A DNA stretch of 64,000 nt from Bordetella flabilis (GTDB lineage: Bacteria > Pseudomonadota > Gammaproteobacteria > Burkholderiales > Burkholderiaceae_B). This document shows, piece by piece, positions 1-10,143 of this stretch (position 1 is its first letter; each line of letters starts with the position of its first letter). The stretch spans positions 4,216,001 to 4,280,000 of the forward strand of contig NZ_CP016172.1 of the NCBI RefSeq assembly GCF_001676725.1. Direction: 5' to 3'. The notes beneath the pieces are model-generated. The model did no database searches, was not told the origin of the DNA, and was given only the letters and a program-made list of their open reading frames with translations. The translations under genes were made by a program, and so were the position numbers.

Positions 1-1220
1 CACTGTTTCCCGCATTCCGTCTGTACACATCATGGCGCGGCCGCAGCCTGTTCGACCTGGCCGCGCGCAGCGTCGCGGCGTGGACCGCGGTGTTCGCGCT
101 CGGCATCCTGGTCAGTTTCCTCAATCACCAGGTCGGGTCCATATCGCGCTTATGGGCGCTGTGCTGGTTCGCCGGAACCATGGCGGGCCTGATCGGGATA
201 CGCCTGCTGGTACATGGCCTGCTGCGCAAGGCGCGCGACCGCGGGCTGGATCGCAAGCACGTTGTCATGATCGGCTTCGGAACGCTCGGTCACGACCTCT
301 GGCGCCGCGTCGCCGCGGCCCCCAGCACCGGCTATGAAATCACGGGGGTCTACGTCAACACCAAGGAGAACCTGCCTTCGAACGTGCACCGGCTGCATGC
401 GCTGAGCGAACTGTCCGCGTTCATCCGCCAGCACGAAGTGCGCGAAGTATGGATCGCCCTGCCCGTGGAGGCCAGCCAGCTGGTGCGCGAGGCAATCTAC
501 CACCTGCGCCATGACCCCATCGACGTGCGCTGGATTCCCGATGTCATGTCGGTACGACTGCTCGGCCATCGTGTCGACGAGTTCCTGGGCGTGCCGGCCA
601 TCGAGTTGAACAGCCTGCCGGCCGCCGGCATACGCGGCGTGGCCAAGGAAGTCTTCGACCGCGTGTTCGCCTTCTTCGTCCTGCTTGGACTTTCGCCGCT
701 GCTGCTGTCCATCGCCCTGGCCATCAAGCTGACATCGCGCGGCCCGGTCCTGTTCACGCAGGCGCGGCTGGGCGTGGACGGCAAAGTATTCCAGGTCTAC
801 AAGTTCCGCAGCATGACCGTGCACCAGGAGCACGGCACGGTCACGCAGGCCACCCGTGGCGACCGTCGCGTCACGCCTATCGGGGCCTTCCTGCGCCGCA
901 CCAGCCTGGACGAACTGCCGCAGTTCATCAACGTGCTGCGCGGCGAAATGTCGGTGGTCGGGCCGCGTCCGCATGCGCTCGAACACAACGAGCAATACAA
1001 GGATGTGGTGGCCCGCTACATGATGCGCCACCGCGTCAAGCCCGGGATCACGGGCTGGGCGCAGGTCAACGGCTATCGAGGGCAGACCGACACGGTCATC
1101 AAGATGCGCGACCGCGTCGAGTTCGACCTGTACTACATCCAGAACTGGACCTTCCTGATGGATCTGCGCATCATCGCCAAGACCGCGGTGTCGGGCTGGA
1201 CCGGAAAAAATGTCTACTGA
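1..1220 (+). CDS. wcaJ: Undecaprenyl-phosphate glucose-phosphate transferase, WcaJ-like (5' end cut off)
   Basis: The frame is already open at base 3 and gives 405 visible residues, so the start lies upstream. This family moves a hexose-1-phosphate from a UDP-sugar to undecaprenyl phosphate at the inner membrane, the first step of exopolysaccharide repeat-unit synthesis. Visible are an N-terminal hydrophobic part, a central nucleotide-binding-like CoA-binding fold, and from about visible residue 210 the bacterial sugar transferase domain: a membrane hairpin, then [25 protein letters not shown] and a C-terminal WTGKNVY tail. The last 11 bases overlap the next gene. The genes for GDP-fucose and polymer export that follow fit colanic-acid-type synthesis. 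Substrate (glucose versus galactose) is inferred from family resemblance only. Confidence 0.93.
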   Translation, partial: LFPAFRLYTSWRGRSLFDLAARSVAAWTAVFALGILVSFLNHQVGSISRLWALCWFAGTMAGLIGIRLLVHGLLRKARDRGLDRKHVVMIGFGTLGHDLWRRVAAAPSTGYEITGVYVNTKENLPSNVHRLHALSELSAFIRQHEVREVWIALPVEASQLVREAIYHLRHDPIDVRWIPDVMSVRLLGHRVDEFLGVPAIELNSLPAAGIRGVAKEVFDRVFAFFVLLGLSPLLLSIALAIKLTSRGPVLFTQARLGVDGKVFQVYKFRSMTVHQEHGTVTQATRGDRRVTPIGAFLRRTSLDELPQFINVLRGEMSVVGPRPHALEHNEQYKDVVARYMMRHRVKPGITGWAQVNGYRGQTDTVIKMRDRVEFDLYYIQNWTFLMDLRIIAKTAVSGWTGKNVY

Positions 1221-1710
1221 ACAGCCGCGGCCGTCGACGGGCCGGCTCAGCACGGAACGGTTCCGCGAGGCGGTGGACATGCTGCCGCTAGTCTCCATCG
1301 ACCTGCTGGTACGCGACGGCAGGGGACGCTATCTGCTGGGCCTGCGCGGCAACCCGCCCGCGTCCGGCCACTGGTTCGTGCCGGGCGGGCGCATCCGCAA
1401 GGGTGAGACCCTGTCCCTGGCGCTGCGGCGCCTCATGCACGAGGAACTGGGCATGGCGCTGCCGCCTCAGCTATGGCGCTTGCAGGGCGTGTACGAGCAT
1501 TTCTACGACGTCAACTTCGCCGGTGAAGCCGGCATGCCAACCCACTATGTGGTGCTGGCCTATCACCTGCAATTGCCCGCCGGCCCTCTCGGCGTGACAT
1601 TGCCCGCCACCCAGCATCTGGGCTATCGCTGGGACGCCCCCGAGGATGCGGCGGCCGACGCCGACGTCCACCCCTACACCAAGGCCTATTTCACGGAGCA
1701 ACATCAATGA
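1210..1710 (+). CDS. gmm: GDP-mannose mannosyl hydrolase (Nudix)
   Basis: 166 residues. This Nudix enzyme hydrolyses GDP-mannose (and GDP-glucose) to GDP and the free sugar. The Nudix box is at about residues 59-82 (GGRIRKGE then RRLMHEELG). The first glutamate of the usual REUXEE core is replaced by leucine, the known deviation of the GDPMH subfamily, in which the sugar rather than the diphosphate is attacked. The start overlaps the end of the initiating transferase and its stop overlaps the manC start (ATGA), so the three are probably translationally coupled. In the colanic acid operon this enzyme is thought to tune GDP-mannose/GDP-fucose supply; the same role is inferred here. Confidence 0.9.
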   Translation: MSTEQPRPSTGRLSTERFREAVDMLPLVSIDLLVRDGRGRYLLGLRGNPPASGHWFVPGGRIRKGETLSLALRRLMHEELGMALPPQLWRLQGVYEHFYDVNFAGEAGMPTHYVVLAYHLQLPAGPLGVTLPATQHLGYRWDAPEDAAADADVHPYTKAYFTEQHQ

Positions 1711-3131
1711 CTCGACCCTATCCCGAGTTCCGCCCCGTCATCCTGTGCGGCGGATCCGGCTCGCGTCTGTGGCCGCTCTCGCGCGAGCTGCTGCCCAAGC
1801 AGTTCATCCGCCTGACCGGAGAACGCAGCCTGTTGCAGAACACGGTCATGCGCCTGGCCGCCAACGCCGGCTCCACGCGCCCCCTGCTCGTGTGCAACGA
1901 TGCGCACCGCTTCATCGCGGCCGAGCAGATCCAGGAACTGGCGGGCATCCAGGCCGAACTGCTGCTGGAGCCCTGCGCCCGCAACACCGCGCCGGCGATC
2001 GCCGCCGCCGCGCTGCGCGCGATGCGCGACGGCGACGATCCCGTCATGCTGGTCGTTCCCTCCGACCATGTGATGGAAGAAGGCGAGGCCCTGCGCGAGG
2101 CATTCGGCACCGCGCACCGGGCCGCCTGCGAAGGCGCCCTGGTGACCTTCGGCATACGTCCCACCGCGCCGCTGACCGGCTACGGCTATCTGCGCACGCA
2201 ACCCGGCGAGCAGGCCTGGCACAAGGTGCAGGCCTTCGTCGAAAAGCCCGACGCCGAGAGAGCGGCGCAGTTCCTGCGCGACGGTGGCTACTACTGGAAC
2301 AGCGGCATGTTCGCATTCCGCGCATCGGTATTCCTGCGCGAGCTGGAGCGCTTCGCTCCGGCCATGCTGGATGCCGTGCGCGCCGCCTTGCGCGACGGCA
2401 TCGGCGACGACGTCGCCTTCAAACTGGATGCCACGGCCTTCGCCACTTGCCCCAGCGACTCCATCGACTACGCCGTCATGGAGCGCACCGACAGCGCGGT
2501 TGCCGTACCGCTGGACTCCGGCTGGAGCGATGTCGGCGCCTGGGACGCGGTGTGGGATATCGCCGCGAAGTGCCCGGACGGCAACTCCGCCACGGGCGAT
2601 GTGCTGATCGAGGATTCGCGCAACTGCCTGGTGCACTCCACCAATCGGCTGGTGGCGACCATCGGCCTGGACAACATCGTGGTCATCGAAACGGCGGATG
2701 CGGTGCTGGTCGTCCACAAGGACCATACCCAGGACGTCAAGCGCGTGGTGGAAACCTTCCGCGTCCAGCACCGCAGCGAAATGGCTCACCACCGCGAAGT
2801 GCGGCGGCCGTGGGGGTCGTACGACTCCATCGGCCAGGGCCCGCGCTACCAGATCAAGCGCATCACCGTTAAGCCTGGCGCGCGGCTGTCCTCGCAGATG
2901 CATCACCACCGCGCCGAGCACTGGGTCGTGGTATCCGGCACGGCGCGTATCCACAACGGCGACCGCACCTTCCTGCTCACGGAGAACCAGTCCACGTATA
3001 TCCCGCTGGGGGAAGTCCACTGCCTGGAGAACCCCGGCAAGATCCCGCTGGAGCTCATCGAAGTGCAATCGGGCGCCTATCTGGGCGAGGACGACATCGT
3101 GCGTTTCGAGGACATGTACGGGCGGGTCTGA
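1707..3131 (+). CDS. manC: Mannose-1-phosphate guanylyltransferase / mannose-6-phosphate isomerase
   Basis: 474 residues, the usual length of the bifunctional type II PMI-GMP family (ManC/CpsB/AlgA). It makes GDP-mannose from mannose-1-phosphate and GTP and can also interconvert fructose-6-P and mannose-6-P. The N-terminal nucleotidyltransferase domain has the pyrophosphorylase signature GGSGSRLWPLSRELLPKQF (residues 15-33) and the FVEKP motif. The C-terminal cupin isomerase domain (about 355-470) has RPWGSY and the metal-binding MHHHRAEHWVVVSG segment. It feeds the hydrolase just upstream and Gmd/Fcl just downstream. A GC-rich perfect palindrome separates it from gmd. Confidence 0.95.
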   Translation: MTRPYPEFRPVILCGGSGSRLWPLSRELLPKQFIRLTGERSLLQNTVMRLAANAGSTRPLLVCNDAHRFIAAEQIQELAGIQAELLLEPCARNTAPAIAAAALRAMRDGDDPVMLVVPSDHVMEEGEALREAFGTAHRAACEGALVTFGIRPTAPLTGYGYLRTQPGEQAWHKVQAFVEKPDAERAAQFLRDGGYYWNSGMFAFRASVFLRELERFAPAMLDAVRAALRDGIGDDVAFKLDATAFATCPSDSIDYAVMERTDSAVAVPLDSGWSDVGAWDAVWDIAAKCPDGNSATGDVLIEDSRNCLVHSTNRLVATIGLDNIVVIETADAVLVVHKDHTQDVKRVVETFRVQHRSEMAHHREVRRPWGSYDSIGQGPRYQIKRITVKPGARLSSQMHHHRAEHWVVVSGTARIHNGDRTFLLTENQSTYIPLGEVHCLENPGKIPLELIEVQSGAYLGEDDIVRFEDMYGRV

Positions 3132-3143
3132 ACCGCCGCACTC

Positions 3144-3165
3144 CCGCCCGCCCGCGGGCGGGCGG
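3144..3165 (+). terminator. Perfect 22-bp GC palindrome, possible attenuator/terminator between manC and gmd
   Basis: The 22 bases are a perfect inverted repeat of C and G only (CCGCCCGCCCG and its complement), followed by CATTCTTTTC. As RNA it would fold into a very stable hairpin with a short, weak U-tract. It lies in the longest gap of the polysaccharide operon (148 bp), so it may partly terminate transcription or protect RNA ends between the GDP-mannose and GDP-fucose genes. The U-tract is poor, so full termination is doubtful. Confidence 0.45.
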
Positions 3166-3279
3166 CATTCTTTTCGCTATTACGCCCATTTCCTTGCCGC
3201 GCCTTACACCTTCCGGCCGATATCCCGGCGGGCGCGGCCTCAGTAACCTTCTCGGACACTCAGCCTTAAGGACACAACC

Positions 3280-4392
3280 ATGCCAAAGCGGGCATTGATC
3301 ACCGGAATCACCGGCCAGGACGGCGCCTATCTCGCCGAGTTCCTGCTCGGCAAGGGCTACGAAGTGCACGGCATCAAGCGCCGCGCCTCGATGTTCAACA
3401 CCGCTCGTATCGACCACTTGTACCAGGATCCGCACCAGACGCCGCGCAACTTCGTCCTGCACCACGGCGATATGACCGACGCCTGCAGCCTGATCCGCAT
3501 CGTGCAGGCGGTGCAGCCGGACGAGATCTACAACCTGGCCGCGCAAAGCCACGTCGGCGTTTCGTTCGAGGAACCGGAGTACACCGCCAATGCGGATGGC
3601 CTGGGCACGCTGCGCCTCCTGGAAGCCATGCGCATCCTGAAGATGGAGGACCGCACGCGTCTGTACCAGGCCTCGACGTCCGAGCTGTACGGCATGGTGC
3701 AGGAAGTCCCGCAGCGCGAGAGCACGCCGTTCTACCCGCGCAGCCCCTATGCCGTCGCCAAGCTGTACGCCTATTGGATTTGCGTGAACTACCGCGAAGC
3801 CTACGGCATGTACGCATGCAACGGCATCCTGTTCAACCACGAATCCCCGCGCCGCGGCGAGACCTTCGTCACGCGCAAGATCACGCGTGCGCTGGCCCGC
3901 ATCGCGCTCGGCCTTGAAAGCTGCCTGTACCTGGGCAACCTTTCCTCCCTGCGCGACTGGGGCCATGCGCGCGACTACGTCGAGATGCAGTGGCTGATGC
4001 TGCAGCAGGACAAACCCGAAGACTTCGTCATCGCCACCGGCATGCAGTACAGCGTGCGCGACTTCATCAATGTGGCCGCGCGCGAACTTGGACTGCTGCT
4101 CGCCTGGGAAGGCGAAGGCGTCAACGAAACCGCCACCGTCCTGCTCAGCCCGGCCTACGAGGCCGTCAAGCCGGGCCAGGTCATCGTGCGGGTGGACCCG
4201 CGCTACTTCCGTCCCACGGAGGTCGATACCTTGCTGGGCGACCCCACCAAGGCGCGCGAGAAGCTCGGCTGGACGCCACGCACGAGTTTCGACGACCTGG
4301 TCAAGGAAATGATCGCCAGCGACCTCAAGGAGGCCCAGCGCGACGCACTGGTCGAGCAGAACGGCTACGAAGTCTACGCTTACAAGGAGTAG
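3280..4392 (+). CDS. gmd: GDP-mannose 4,6-dehydratase
   Basis: 370 residues, normal for the family. It converts GDP-D-mannose to GDP-4-keto-6-deoxy-mannose, the first step to GDP-L-fucose. The N-terminal Rossmann motif GITGQDG is at residues 9-15, the catalytic Tyr157 and Lys161 are in SPYAVAK, and the family segment [15 protein letters not shown] is present. A good AAGGA ribosome site sits 8-12 bases before the ATG. It is followed after 7 bases by fcl, with which it forms the GDP-fucose pathway. Confidence 0.96.
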   Translation: MPKRALITGITGQDGAYLAEFLLGKGYEVHGIKRRASMFNTARIDHLYQDPHQTPRNFVLHHGDMTDACSLIRIVQAVQPDEIYNLAAQSHVGVSFEEPEYTANADGLGTLRLLEAMRILKMEDRTRLYQASTSELYGMVQEVPQRESTPFYPRSPYAVAKLYAYWICVNYREAYGMYACNGILFNHESPRRGETFVTRKITRALARIALGLESCLYLGNLSSLRDWGHARDYVEMQWLMLQQDKPEDFVIATGMQYSVRDFINVAARELGLLLAWEGEGVNETATVLLSPAYEAVKPGQVIVRVDPRYFRPTEVDTLLGDPTKAREKLGWTPRTSFDDLVKEMIASDLKEAQRDALVEQNGYEVYAYKE

Positions 4393-4399
4393 TGGAGCC

Positions 4400-5353
4400 A
4401 TGGCCGACCTCGATCAGCACGTCTTTGTCGCTGGCCAACGCGGCATGGTGGGATCCGCCATCGTGCGCGAGTTGCAACGCCGCGGCTACCGGAACATCGT
4501 CACCCGCACGCATCAGGAGCTGGACCTGGAAAACCAGAACCAGGTCAACCGCTTCTTCTGCACGCAGCGGGTGGACACGGTGTACCTGGCGGCCGCCAAG
4601 GTCGGCGGCATTCTGGCCAACCAGACCTATCCGGTGGACTTCCTGTACCGCAACCTGATGATGCAATGCAATGTCATCCATGCCGCGTACGCGGCGGGTG
4701 TCAGGCGCCTGCTGTTTCTCGGCTCCTCATGCATCTACCCGAAAATGGCGCCCCAGCCGATGCGGGAGGACGCGCTGCTGACGGGTCCGCTGGAGCCGAC
4801 CAACGAGCCCTACGCCATCGCGAAAATCGCGGGGCTGAAGCTCTGCGAGGCCTATAACCGCCAGTATGGGACCCGGTATATCTGCACCATGCCGACCAAC
4901 CTGTACGGGCCCAACGACAACTACGACCTGCAGAACAGCCACGTCCTGCCCGCGCTGATCCGTAAATTCCATGAAGCGCGCGAGCAGGGCGCGCCCTATG
5001 TGACGATCTGGGGCACCGGACGGCCTCGCCGCGAGTTCCTGTATGTGGACGACCTGGCGCGGGCCTGCGTGATGCTCATGGAATCCGACCAGGCCGAAGG
5101 CATCTACAACGTAGGCGTCGGCAAGGATGTGTCGATCGCCGAACTGGCGGCCATGGTGGCGCAGGCCGTCGGCTATCACGGCGAACTCGCCTACGACACC
5201 GGCAAGCCCGACGGCACGCCGCAGAAGCTGCTGGACGTCAGCCGCATCGAGGCGCTGGGCTGGCGCGCCGAGATGGGGCTGCGCCAGGGCATAGAGGCCA
5301 CCTACCACCACTATCTGCGCCATGCCGCCGGGCAGGCGCTACCGCTGGCCTGA
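4400..5353 (+). CDS. fcl: GDP-L-fucose synthase
   Basis: 317 residues. This NADPH-dependent 3,5-epimerase/4-reductase converts the Gmd product to GDP-L-fucose. The SDR nucleotide motif GQRGMVGS is at residues 12-19 and the catalytic Tyr138/Lys142 pair is in YAIAK. The GSSCIYPK segment carrying the catalytic serine and cysteine is also visible. It starts 7 bases after gmd. Gmd plus Fcl in this locus indicates L-fucose (or a derivative) in the polymer, although GDP-fucose could also feed other glycans. Confidence 0.95.
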   Translation: MADLDQHVFVAGQRGMVGSAIVRELQRRGYRNIVTRTHQELDLENQNQVNRFFCTQRVDTVYLAAAKVGGILANQTYPVDFLYRNLMMQCNVIHAAYAAGVRRLLFLGSSCIYPKMAPQPMREDALLTGPLEPTNEPYAIAKIAGLKLCEAYNRQYGTRYICTMPTNLYGPNDNYDLQNSHVLPALIRKFHEAREQGAPYVTIWGTGRPRREFLYVDDLARACVMLMESDQAEGIYNVGVGKDVSIAELAAMVAQAVGYHGELAYDTGKPDGTPQKLLDVSRIEALGWRAEMGLRQGIEATYHHYLRHAAGQALPLA

Positions 5354-5386
5354 GGCTTCGCGCAACCACACGGGGGAGTTGCGCTC

Positions 5387-6703
5387 ATGCGTGCGCTCGT
5401 CAGGAAGTACATCGCGGGTAATGCCTCGTTCTGGGGGCTGATGGAATACGGGCTGGGGCCGCTGATCGCACTGGCGGCCACGCCGGTGCTCCTGCGCCAG
5501 CTCGGCACGGTGGGCTTCGGCCAGTTCGCCATGATCATGGCGCTGGCAGGCTTCGGCAACGTCGCCAACCTGGGCGCCGCGGTAACGGGAACCAAGCTGG
5601 TCTCCGAACGCCTGCACGAGCCGGGCGGCGCCATGCGGGGCGCCAGCGTCAGCTTTGCGCTGGTCGCCTGCGCGCTCGCCTTCGTCGCCGCCGTCGCGCT
5701 GGCGGGCTGGGGCCTGGTGTCGACGGTGTGGCCGCATGCGACCTTCGGCGGCATCCCGGTCGCCACGCTGGCCCTGCCCGCGCTCGCCGTGTATTTGAGC
5801 CAGCAGTTCGACCAGCTGTTCACCGGCTGCCTGAAGGGGCGCGAAGCCTTCGCCACCACGGCGGTATGCGAGGTCAGCGGGCGGCTCATCGCATACACGC
5901 TGACCTGCACCATCGCGCTGCTGACCCAATCCCCGACGCTGGCAAGCCTGACCCAGGCCGGCGGCCTGCTGGTCACCGGCCTGGTCAAGATGCACCTGTT
6001 CGCGCGGCAGGAGGGTCACTATGGCGTCCGGCCGCTGATGGACCGCCGGGCCATGGGCGAGGCCTTCCGTTTTTCGCGGTGGTCGTGGCTGAACAGCCTG
6101 AGCGCCGTTGCCTTCGGTTCGGTGGACCGCATCCTCGTTGGATCGCTGCTGGGTCCCGCCACGCTGGCGATCTACACCGTGGGCGCGCAGATCGGCCAGA
6201 TGATCCATACGGCGTCCGTGGCCATCTTCCAGAAGACCATGCCGCGCATCAGTCGCCTGGCCGCCCTCCCCGACGGAGTGCACGCGGTCGCACGCGAGGT
6301 CCGCCGCCTGATGGCCGTCAACCTGACCCTGTCCGTGGTCGGAACGGCGGCCGCGCTCGCCATCAGCGCGCCCTTGCTGGCCCTGATGCTGGGACATTCC
6401 TACAGCGATGCGCACCTGGCCACCTTCCGCCTGCTCATCGCGGCGGCCGGGCTGCTGTCCTTGAACGTGGTGGCGCACTTTTCCCTTTTGGGCATGGGCA
6501 ACGGCAAGGCGGTGGCCGTGCTGAACGGACTGGCGGGCCTGAGCATGGTCTGCATGCTGTTCATGCTGGTCGCGCCCCTCGGCGAAAGCGCGGCCGGTTG
6601 GGCCCGCATTGCGTATTCGGTGACGACGCTGGCCGGCATTTACATGGCGCTGCGCCAGTCTCGCCCCCGCCCCTACATTCCCGCCCAAACCGCTACACGG
6701 TAG
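5387..6703 (+). CDS. Polysaccharide flippase, Wzx/MOP superfamily
   Basis: 438 residues with about twelve predicted membrane segments. Members flip undecaprenyl-diphosphate-linked repeat units across the inner membrane. The N-terminal motif (WGLMEYGLGPLIALAATP) and the regularly spaced hydrophobic helices fit the MOP/Wzx fold; sequence conservation in this family is low, so the call rests on topology and position. A GGGGGAG ribosome site precedes the ATG. It sits between nucleotide-sugar genes and glycosyltransferases, as in other Wzx/Wzy-dependent loci. Confidence 0.85.
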   Translation: MRALVRKYIAGNASFWGLMEYGLGPLIALAATPVLLRQLGTVGFGQFAMIMALAGFGNVANLGAAVTGTKLVSERLHEPGGAMRGASVSFALVACALAFVAAVALAGWGLVSTVWPHATFGGIPVATLALPALAVYLSQQFDQLFTGCLKGREAFATTAVCEVSGRLIAYTLTCTIALLTQSPTLASLTQAGGLLVTGLVKMHLFARQEGHYGVRPLMDRRAMGEAFRFSRWSWLNSLSAVAFGSVDRILVGSLLGPATLAIYTVGAQIGQMIHTASVAIFQKTMPRISRLAALPDGVHAVAREVRRLMAVNLTLSVVGTAAALAISAPLLALMLGHSYSDAHLATFRLLIAAAGLLSLNVVAHFSLLGMGNGKAVAVLNGLAGLSMVCMLFMLVAPLGESAAGWARIAYSVTTLAGIYMALRQSRPRPYIPAQTATR

Positions 6704-6713
6704 TTTCGAGCAC

Positions 6714-7631
6714 ATGCTGAGGTCTTTGATGCGCAAGCGCCATCTCAAATCCACTCGTATCCTGGTCGATTTTGTCAGTCGCCTGCATATCCCCCCGCCC
6801 CCGCCCGATGCCGGGCTGCCGCGGATTACAGTCGTGACGCCGTCGTACAACCAGGCCAAGTTCCTGGAGCGCACCATTCTGTCGGTGCTCAACCAGGGCT
6901 ATCCCAACCTGGAATACATCATCATCGATGGCGGATCGACCGACGGCAGTGTGGACATCATTCGCAAATACGAGCCTTACCTGGCCTACTGGGAGAGCCA
7001 GCCCGACCGCGGCCAGTCGCACGCCATCAACAAGGGCTTCGCCATGGCCACCGGCGACTATGTCGGCTGGCAGAATTCGGATGACCTCTACTATCCGGGC
7101 GCCCTCCTCAAGCTGGCACGCGTCGCGGCGCGCCACCGCCCGCCCATCGTCAACGGCCATCTCTTCATCGCCGATGCGGACAACCATATCTTCCGGCAGG
7201 TGTTCTATACGCCGCTGACACGCGCCAAGCTCACCGTCATCAAGGCTTCCATCCCGAACCAGGTCGCCCTGTTCCGCCGCGACACGCTGCAGCGGCACGG
7301 CCTGCTCAAGGAGGAAATGCGCTACTGCATGGACCTCGAGCTATGGAGCCGGTTGCTGCAGGACGGACCGAACATGATCGTCCCCAGCGCGATGGGCGTA
7401 TACACCACGCACGACGAAACCAAGACCGCGCTGATGCAGGACGTGCTGGAGCGGGAGCGCGGGCAGATCGTCAACGAGATCCGCATCGCAGAAGGTGGGC
7501 TGGGTCCGCTGTTCGGCTTGTCGTGCCGGGCCGCCAAGGTGGCCGCGCATGCGCGGCAGGGAGACATCGACTACCTGTTCGACAAGATTCTCCACAAGGT
7601 GGCCGGTCGCGACGACTGGCACGCGCACTAA
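6714..7631 (+). CDS. Glycosyltransferase, family 2 (GT-A fold)
   Basis: 305 residues. The GT2 nucleotide-binding core begins at about residue 38 (ITVVTPSYNQAKFLERTI), followed by IIDGGSTDGS and the QNSDD segment that contains the metal-binding aspartates. The sequence up to QPDRGQSHAINKGF is typical of WcaA/WcaE-like transferases acting in exopolysaccharide repeat assembly. Donor and acceptor cannot be told from sequence. It lies 10 bases after the flippase gene and 9 before the polymerase gene, inside the operon. Confidence 0.9.
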   Translation: MLRSLMRKRHLKSTRILVDFVSRLHIPPPPPDAGLPRITVVTPSYNQAKFLERTILSVLNQGYPNLEYIIIDGGSTDGSVDIIRKYEPYLAYWESQPDRGQSHAINKGFAMATGDYVGWQNSDDLYYPGALLKLARVAARHRPPIVNGHLFIADADNHIFRQVFYTPLTRAKLTVIKASIPNQVALFRRDTLQRHGLLKEEMRYCMDLELWSRLLQDGPNMIVPSAMGVYTTHDETKTALMQDVLERERGQIVNEIRIAEGGLGPLFGLSCRAAKVAAHARQGDIDYLFDKILHKVAGRDDWHAH

Positions 7632-7640
7632 GGGCACGCC

Positions 7641-8996
7641 ATGCAACGCTACCGGCATATATCCACCCTGCCCCTGCTGTGCGCCTTCGTCTTCAGCGCC
7701 CTGGCGCTGAGCAACGAAGCCCTGGTGATCGCCGTGGGTGGTTTCAAGCTGTCGATCTTCGACCTGATCTTCGTCGCCATCCTGTTTGTCAAATTCCTGC
7801 GTCTGGCCGACGCCGACGCCTACAGCCTGCCGCCGCCGCGCATCACCCTGCTGCTGGGGCTGAACCTGCTGGCCACCGGTTACCTGCTCATCATGGCGCC
7901 GCCGCCCCCCGGCATCCAGCCGGGCGACGTCGCGCGCGACCTGCGCATCGTGTTCTATTTCCTGGCGACGCCCTATCTTTGCTACAAGGACATCGACAGC
8001 CCCGAAGCCTATCGCAAGCTGCAATGGGCCATCGTCATCAGCGGAATCACGGTTTCGACGCTGATGCTGGCCAAGCAGGCCGTGGGCTTCAGTACCGTGG
8101 ATCCCGTGCGCGACGTGAACCTGGGCATCTGGGCGCTGCCCATGTCCATCGTGTCGATCCTGTACTTCCGCGAGGCCCTGGGGCTGAAGTCGCGCACCGC
8201 CTATGTGCTCATGATGTACATGTTCATGGCGCTGGTCTTTTCGCTGAATCGAAGCCAGTACCTGCAACTGGGCGTCACGGTGGCCATCGCGGTGGTCCTG
8301 GGCGGCCGCGTCGGCGCCATGCGCAAGGCCACCATGCTTTTCGCTCCGGCCATCGTGGGCGGGCTGATCGTCTTCGCGGCGATCGGATATCTGGACGTCC
8401 TGGCGCAGCGCGTGCTTACGGTGGAAGCCCTGGACGAGGACTCCAGCTATGGCGCCCGGGTGCAGGAATACGAAGGCCAGATGACGCTGTTCCGCGAAAA
8501 GCCGGTCTTCGGCCACGGCGCGGGATTCCGTAGCTGGGTCATGGGCGAAGAAGGTTTCGAGCTGAGCACCTTCGCGCACAATTCCTGGGCCTTCTACCTG
8601 ATGAAGTTCGGCATCGTGGGCTCCGTGGTCATCATGGGCCCCTGCCTGCTGCTGCTCCTGATGTCGCTGGCGCGCCGCTACAGCGATCCGCTGCTGGATA
8701 TGCACCGGCGCTACATGATCGCCTGCGCACCCATCTACATACTGATCGACTCGATGTCCGGCGGCCTGGCCTACGCGCCCAAGACCGCGCTCACCGGCTT
8801 CCTGCTGTGCTATTGCCTGTCCCTGCTGCGTAACTACCGTCCCGCGCCAGCCCCTTACCAAGCTGAAGACGTCCGGCCGGTCGCGCCGGTCCAACCGGTC
8901 GCTCCCACGTGGCCGCCGCGCCGCGACCCGCGTCCGAACATTCCCGGGCAAGCGCCCGGCAAACCCGCCTTCCCGAGGTTGCCGCACCATGGTTGA
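7641..8996 (+). CDS. O-antigen/exopolysaccharide polymerase, Wzy-like membrane protein
   Basis: 451 residues with about ten or more hydrophobic segments, a large loop before residue 300, and a proline-rich cytoplasmic tail of about 50 residues. The motif region GHGAGFRSW followed by FAHNSWAFYLMKFGIVG matches the O-antigen ligase/polymerase family pattern (HNSxxxxxxxxGxxG). By family and context it would polymerise repeat units at the periplasmic side. A ligase (WaaL-type) role is possible in principle, but position between Wzx and glycosyltransferases favours Wzy. Its last 8 bases overlap the next gene. Confidence 0.82.
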   Translation: MQRYRHISTLPLLCAFVFSALALSNEALVIAVGGFKLSIFDLIFVAILFVKFLRLADADAYSLPPPRITLLLGLNLLATGYLLIMAPPPPGIQPGDVARDLRIVFYFLATPYLCYKDIDSPEAYRKLQWAIVISGITVSTLMLAKQAVGFSTVDPVRDVNLGIWALPMSIVSILYFREALGLKSRTAYVLMMYMFMALVFSLNRSQYLQLGVTVAIAVVLGGRVGAMRKATMLFAPAIVGGLIVFAAIGYLDVLAQRVLTVEALDEDSSYGARVQEYEGQMTLFREKPVFGHGAGFRSWVMGEEGFELSTFAHNSWAFYLMKFGIVGSVVIMGPCLLLLLMSLARRYSDPLLDMHRRYMIACAPIYILIDSMSGGLAYAPKTALTGFLLCYCLSLLRNYRPAPAPYQAEDVRPVAPVQPVAPTWPPRRDPRPNIPGQAPGKPAFPRLPHHG

Positions 8997-10143
8997 TATC
9001 CTTTTCGTCGCCCCCGACCTGCATCGAGGCGGAGTAGGCCGCTGCGTCTACTTCATGCTGGAGGAACTTCCCAAGCATGGCCTGTCCACCTCGCTTTTCT
9101 GCGTCCGGGAGATCGAGCACGAGTTCAGTCCAAGCAAGGCCCGCGTGACGCGCAGCATCGCCCGCAAGCTGGGCAATCGCGCCATGCAGCTTTCGATGCC
9201 CTGGGCCCTGCTCAGGTTGCTGTACACCATACGTCGCGATAAGCCGGCGGTGGTGTGCTCCCATGGCCTGTTCTGCAACATCCTGGTGGCCGCGGCGCGC
9301 GTGCTGATGCCGGGCAGCTTCCGCTCGGTCGCGTTCGAACACAACAGCCCGTCGGCCCACTACCGCTCGACCAGCATGGGCGGGCTCAAGCGCCTGCTGC
9401 TGCGCGCTTGCTACGGTGCGCACGACGACGTCATCGGCGTGTCGCGCGGCGTGGTGCGCGACCTGGTCGCCATGGTCCCTTCGCTGCACGACAAATGCCG
9501 TCATATCTACAACGGGATCCCGCTGGACGATGTGCGGGTCCAGGCGCGGGCCGGGACCTCGTCCCTGCCCGACGACGGCAAGCTGCACGTCGTGGCGGTC
9601 GGGCGGCTGGTCCACAACAAGGGATTCCAGACCCTGATCGACGCCGCCAAACTGCTGAACGACCCGAATATCGTTTTCACCATCATCGGCGAAGGCCCGC
9701 AGCGCGCGGAGCTGGAAACGCGCATCGCCAGGCTGCTTCCGGGCAGCCCTGTGCGTCTGATCGGCCATGTGGACAACCCCTTCCCCATGCTGGCGGGCGC
9801 CGATATCTTCCTGTCCGTCTCCGAGCGGGAAAGCTTCGGCATCGTCCTGGTGGAGGCCCTTTGCCTGGGAGTTCCCGTGGTGGCCGCGGACTGTCCGTCG
9901 GGCCCCGCCGAGATCCTGGACGAAGGCAAGTTCGGCGAGCTGGTGCCGGTGGGAGACGCGGCCGCGGTCGCCCGCACCATCCGTGCGCTGGCGAACGACC
10001 TGCCGCGCCGTGAGCACCTGGCGGACCTGGGGCCCCAGCGTGCCGCCGACTTCTCCCTGGAACGCCATTGCCGCAATGTGGTGGATCTTTTCGAACCGCT
10101 GCTGCAAAGAAAAGCGCTGAACCGCGTAGGAGCACGCACATGA
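8989..10143 (+). CDS. Glycosyltransferase, family 4 (GT-B fold)
   Basis: 384 residues. The N-terminal GT4 acceptor domain opens with ILFVAPDLHRGGVGR, and the C-terminal nucleotide-sugar domain has VAVGRLVHNKGFQTLIDA followed by the E-x7-E element ERESFGIVLVEAL near residue 281-293. GT4 enzymes are retaining transferases; the sugar is unknown. The start lies within the polymerase gene and the stop overlaps the next start (ATGA), so translation is coupled on both sides. Confidence 0.9.
   Translation: MVDILFVAPDLHRGGVGRCVYFMLEELPKHGLSTSLFCVREIEHEFSPSKARVTRSIARKLGNRAMQLSMPWALLRLLYTIRRDKPAVVCSHGLFCNILVAAARVLMPGSFRSVAFEHNSPSAHYRSTSMGGLKRLLLRACYGAHDDVIGVSRGVVRDLVAMVPSLHDKCRHIYNGIPLDDVRVQARAGTSSLPDDGKLHVVAVGRLVHNKGFQTLIDAAKLLNDPNIVFTIIGEGPQRAELETRIARLLPGSPVRLIGHVDNPFPMLAGADIFLSVSERESFGIVLVEALCLGVPVVAADCPSGPAEILDEGKFGELVPVGDAAAVARTIRALANDLPRREHLADLGPQRAADFSLERHCRNVVDLFEPLLQRKALNRVGART

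Noticed and set aside
150..1298. Long - strand open frame opposite wcaJ (382 codons)
   Set aside because: It is the complement of a well-conserved gene in GC-rich DNA; composition (His/Asp/Gln/Val-rich) and lack of any domain mark it as a shadow.
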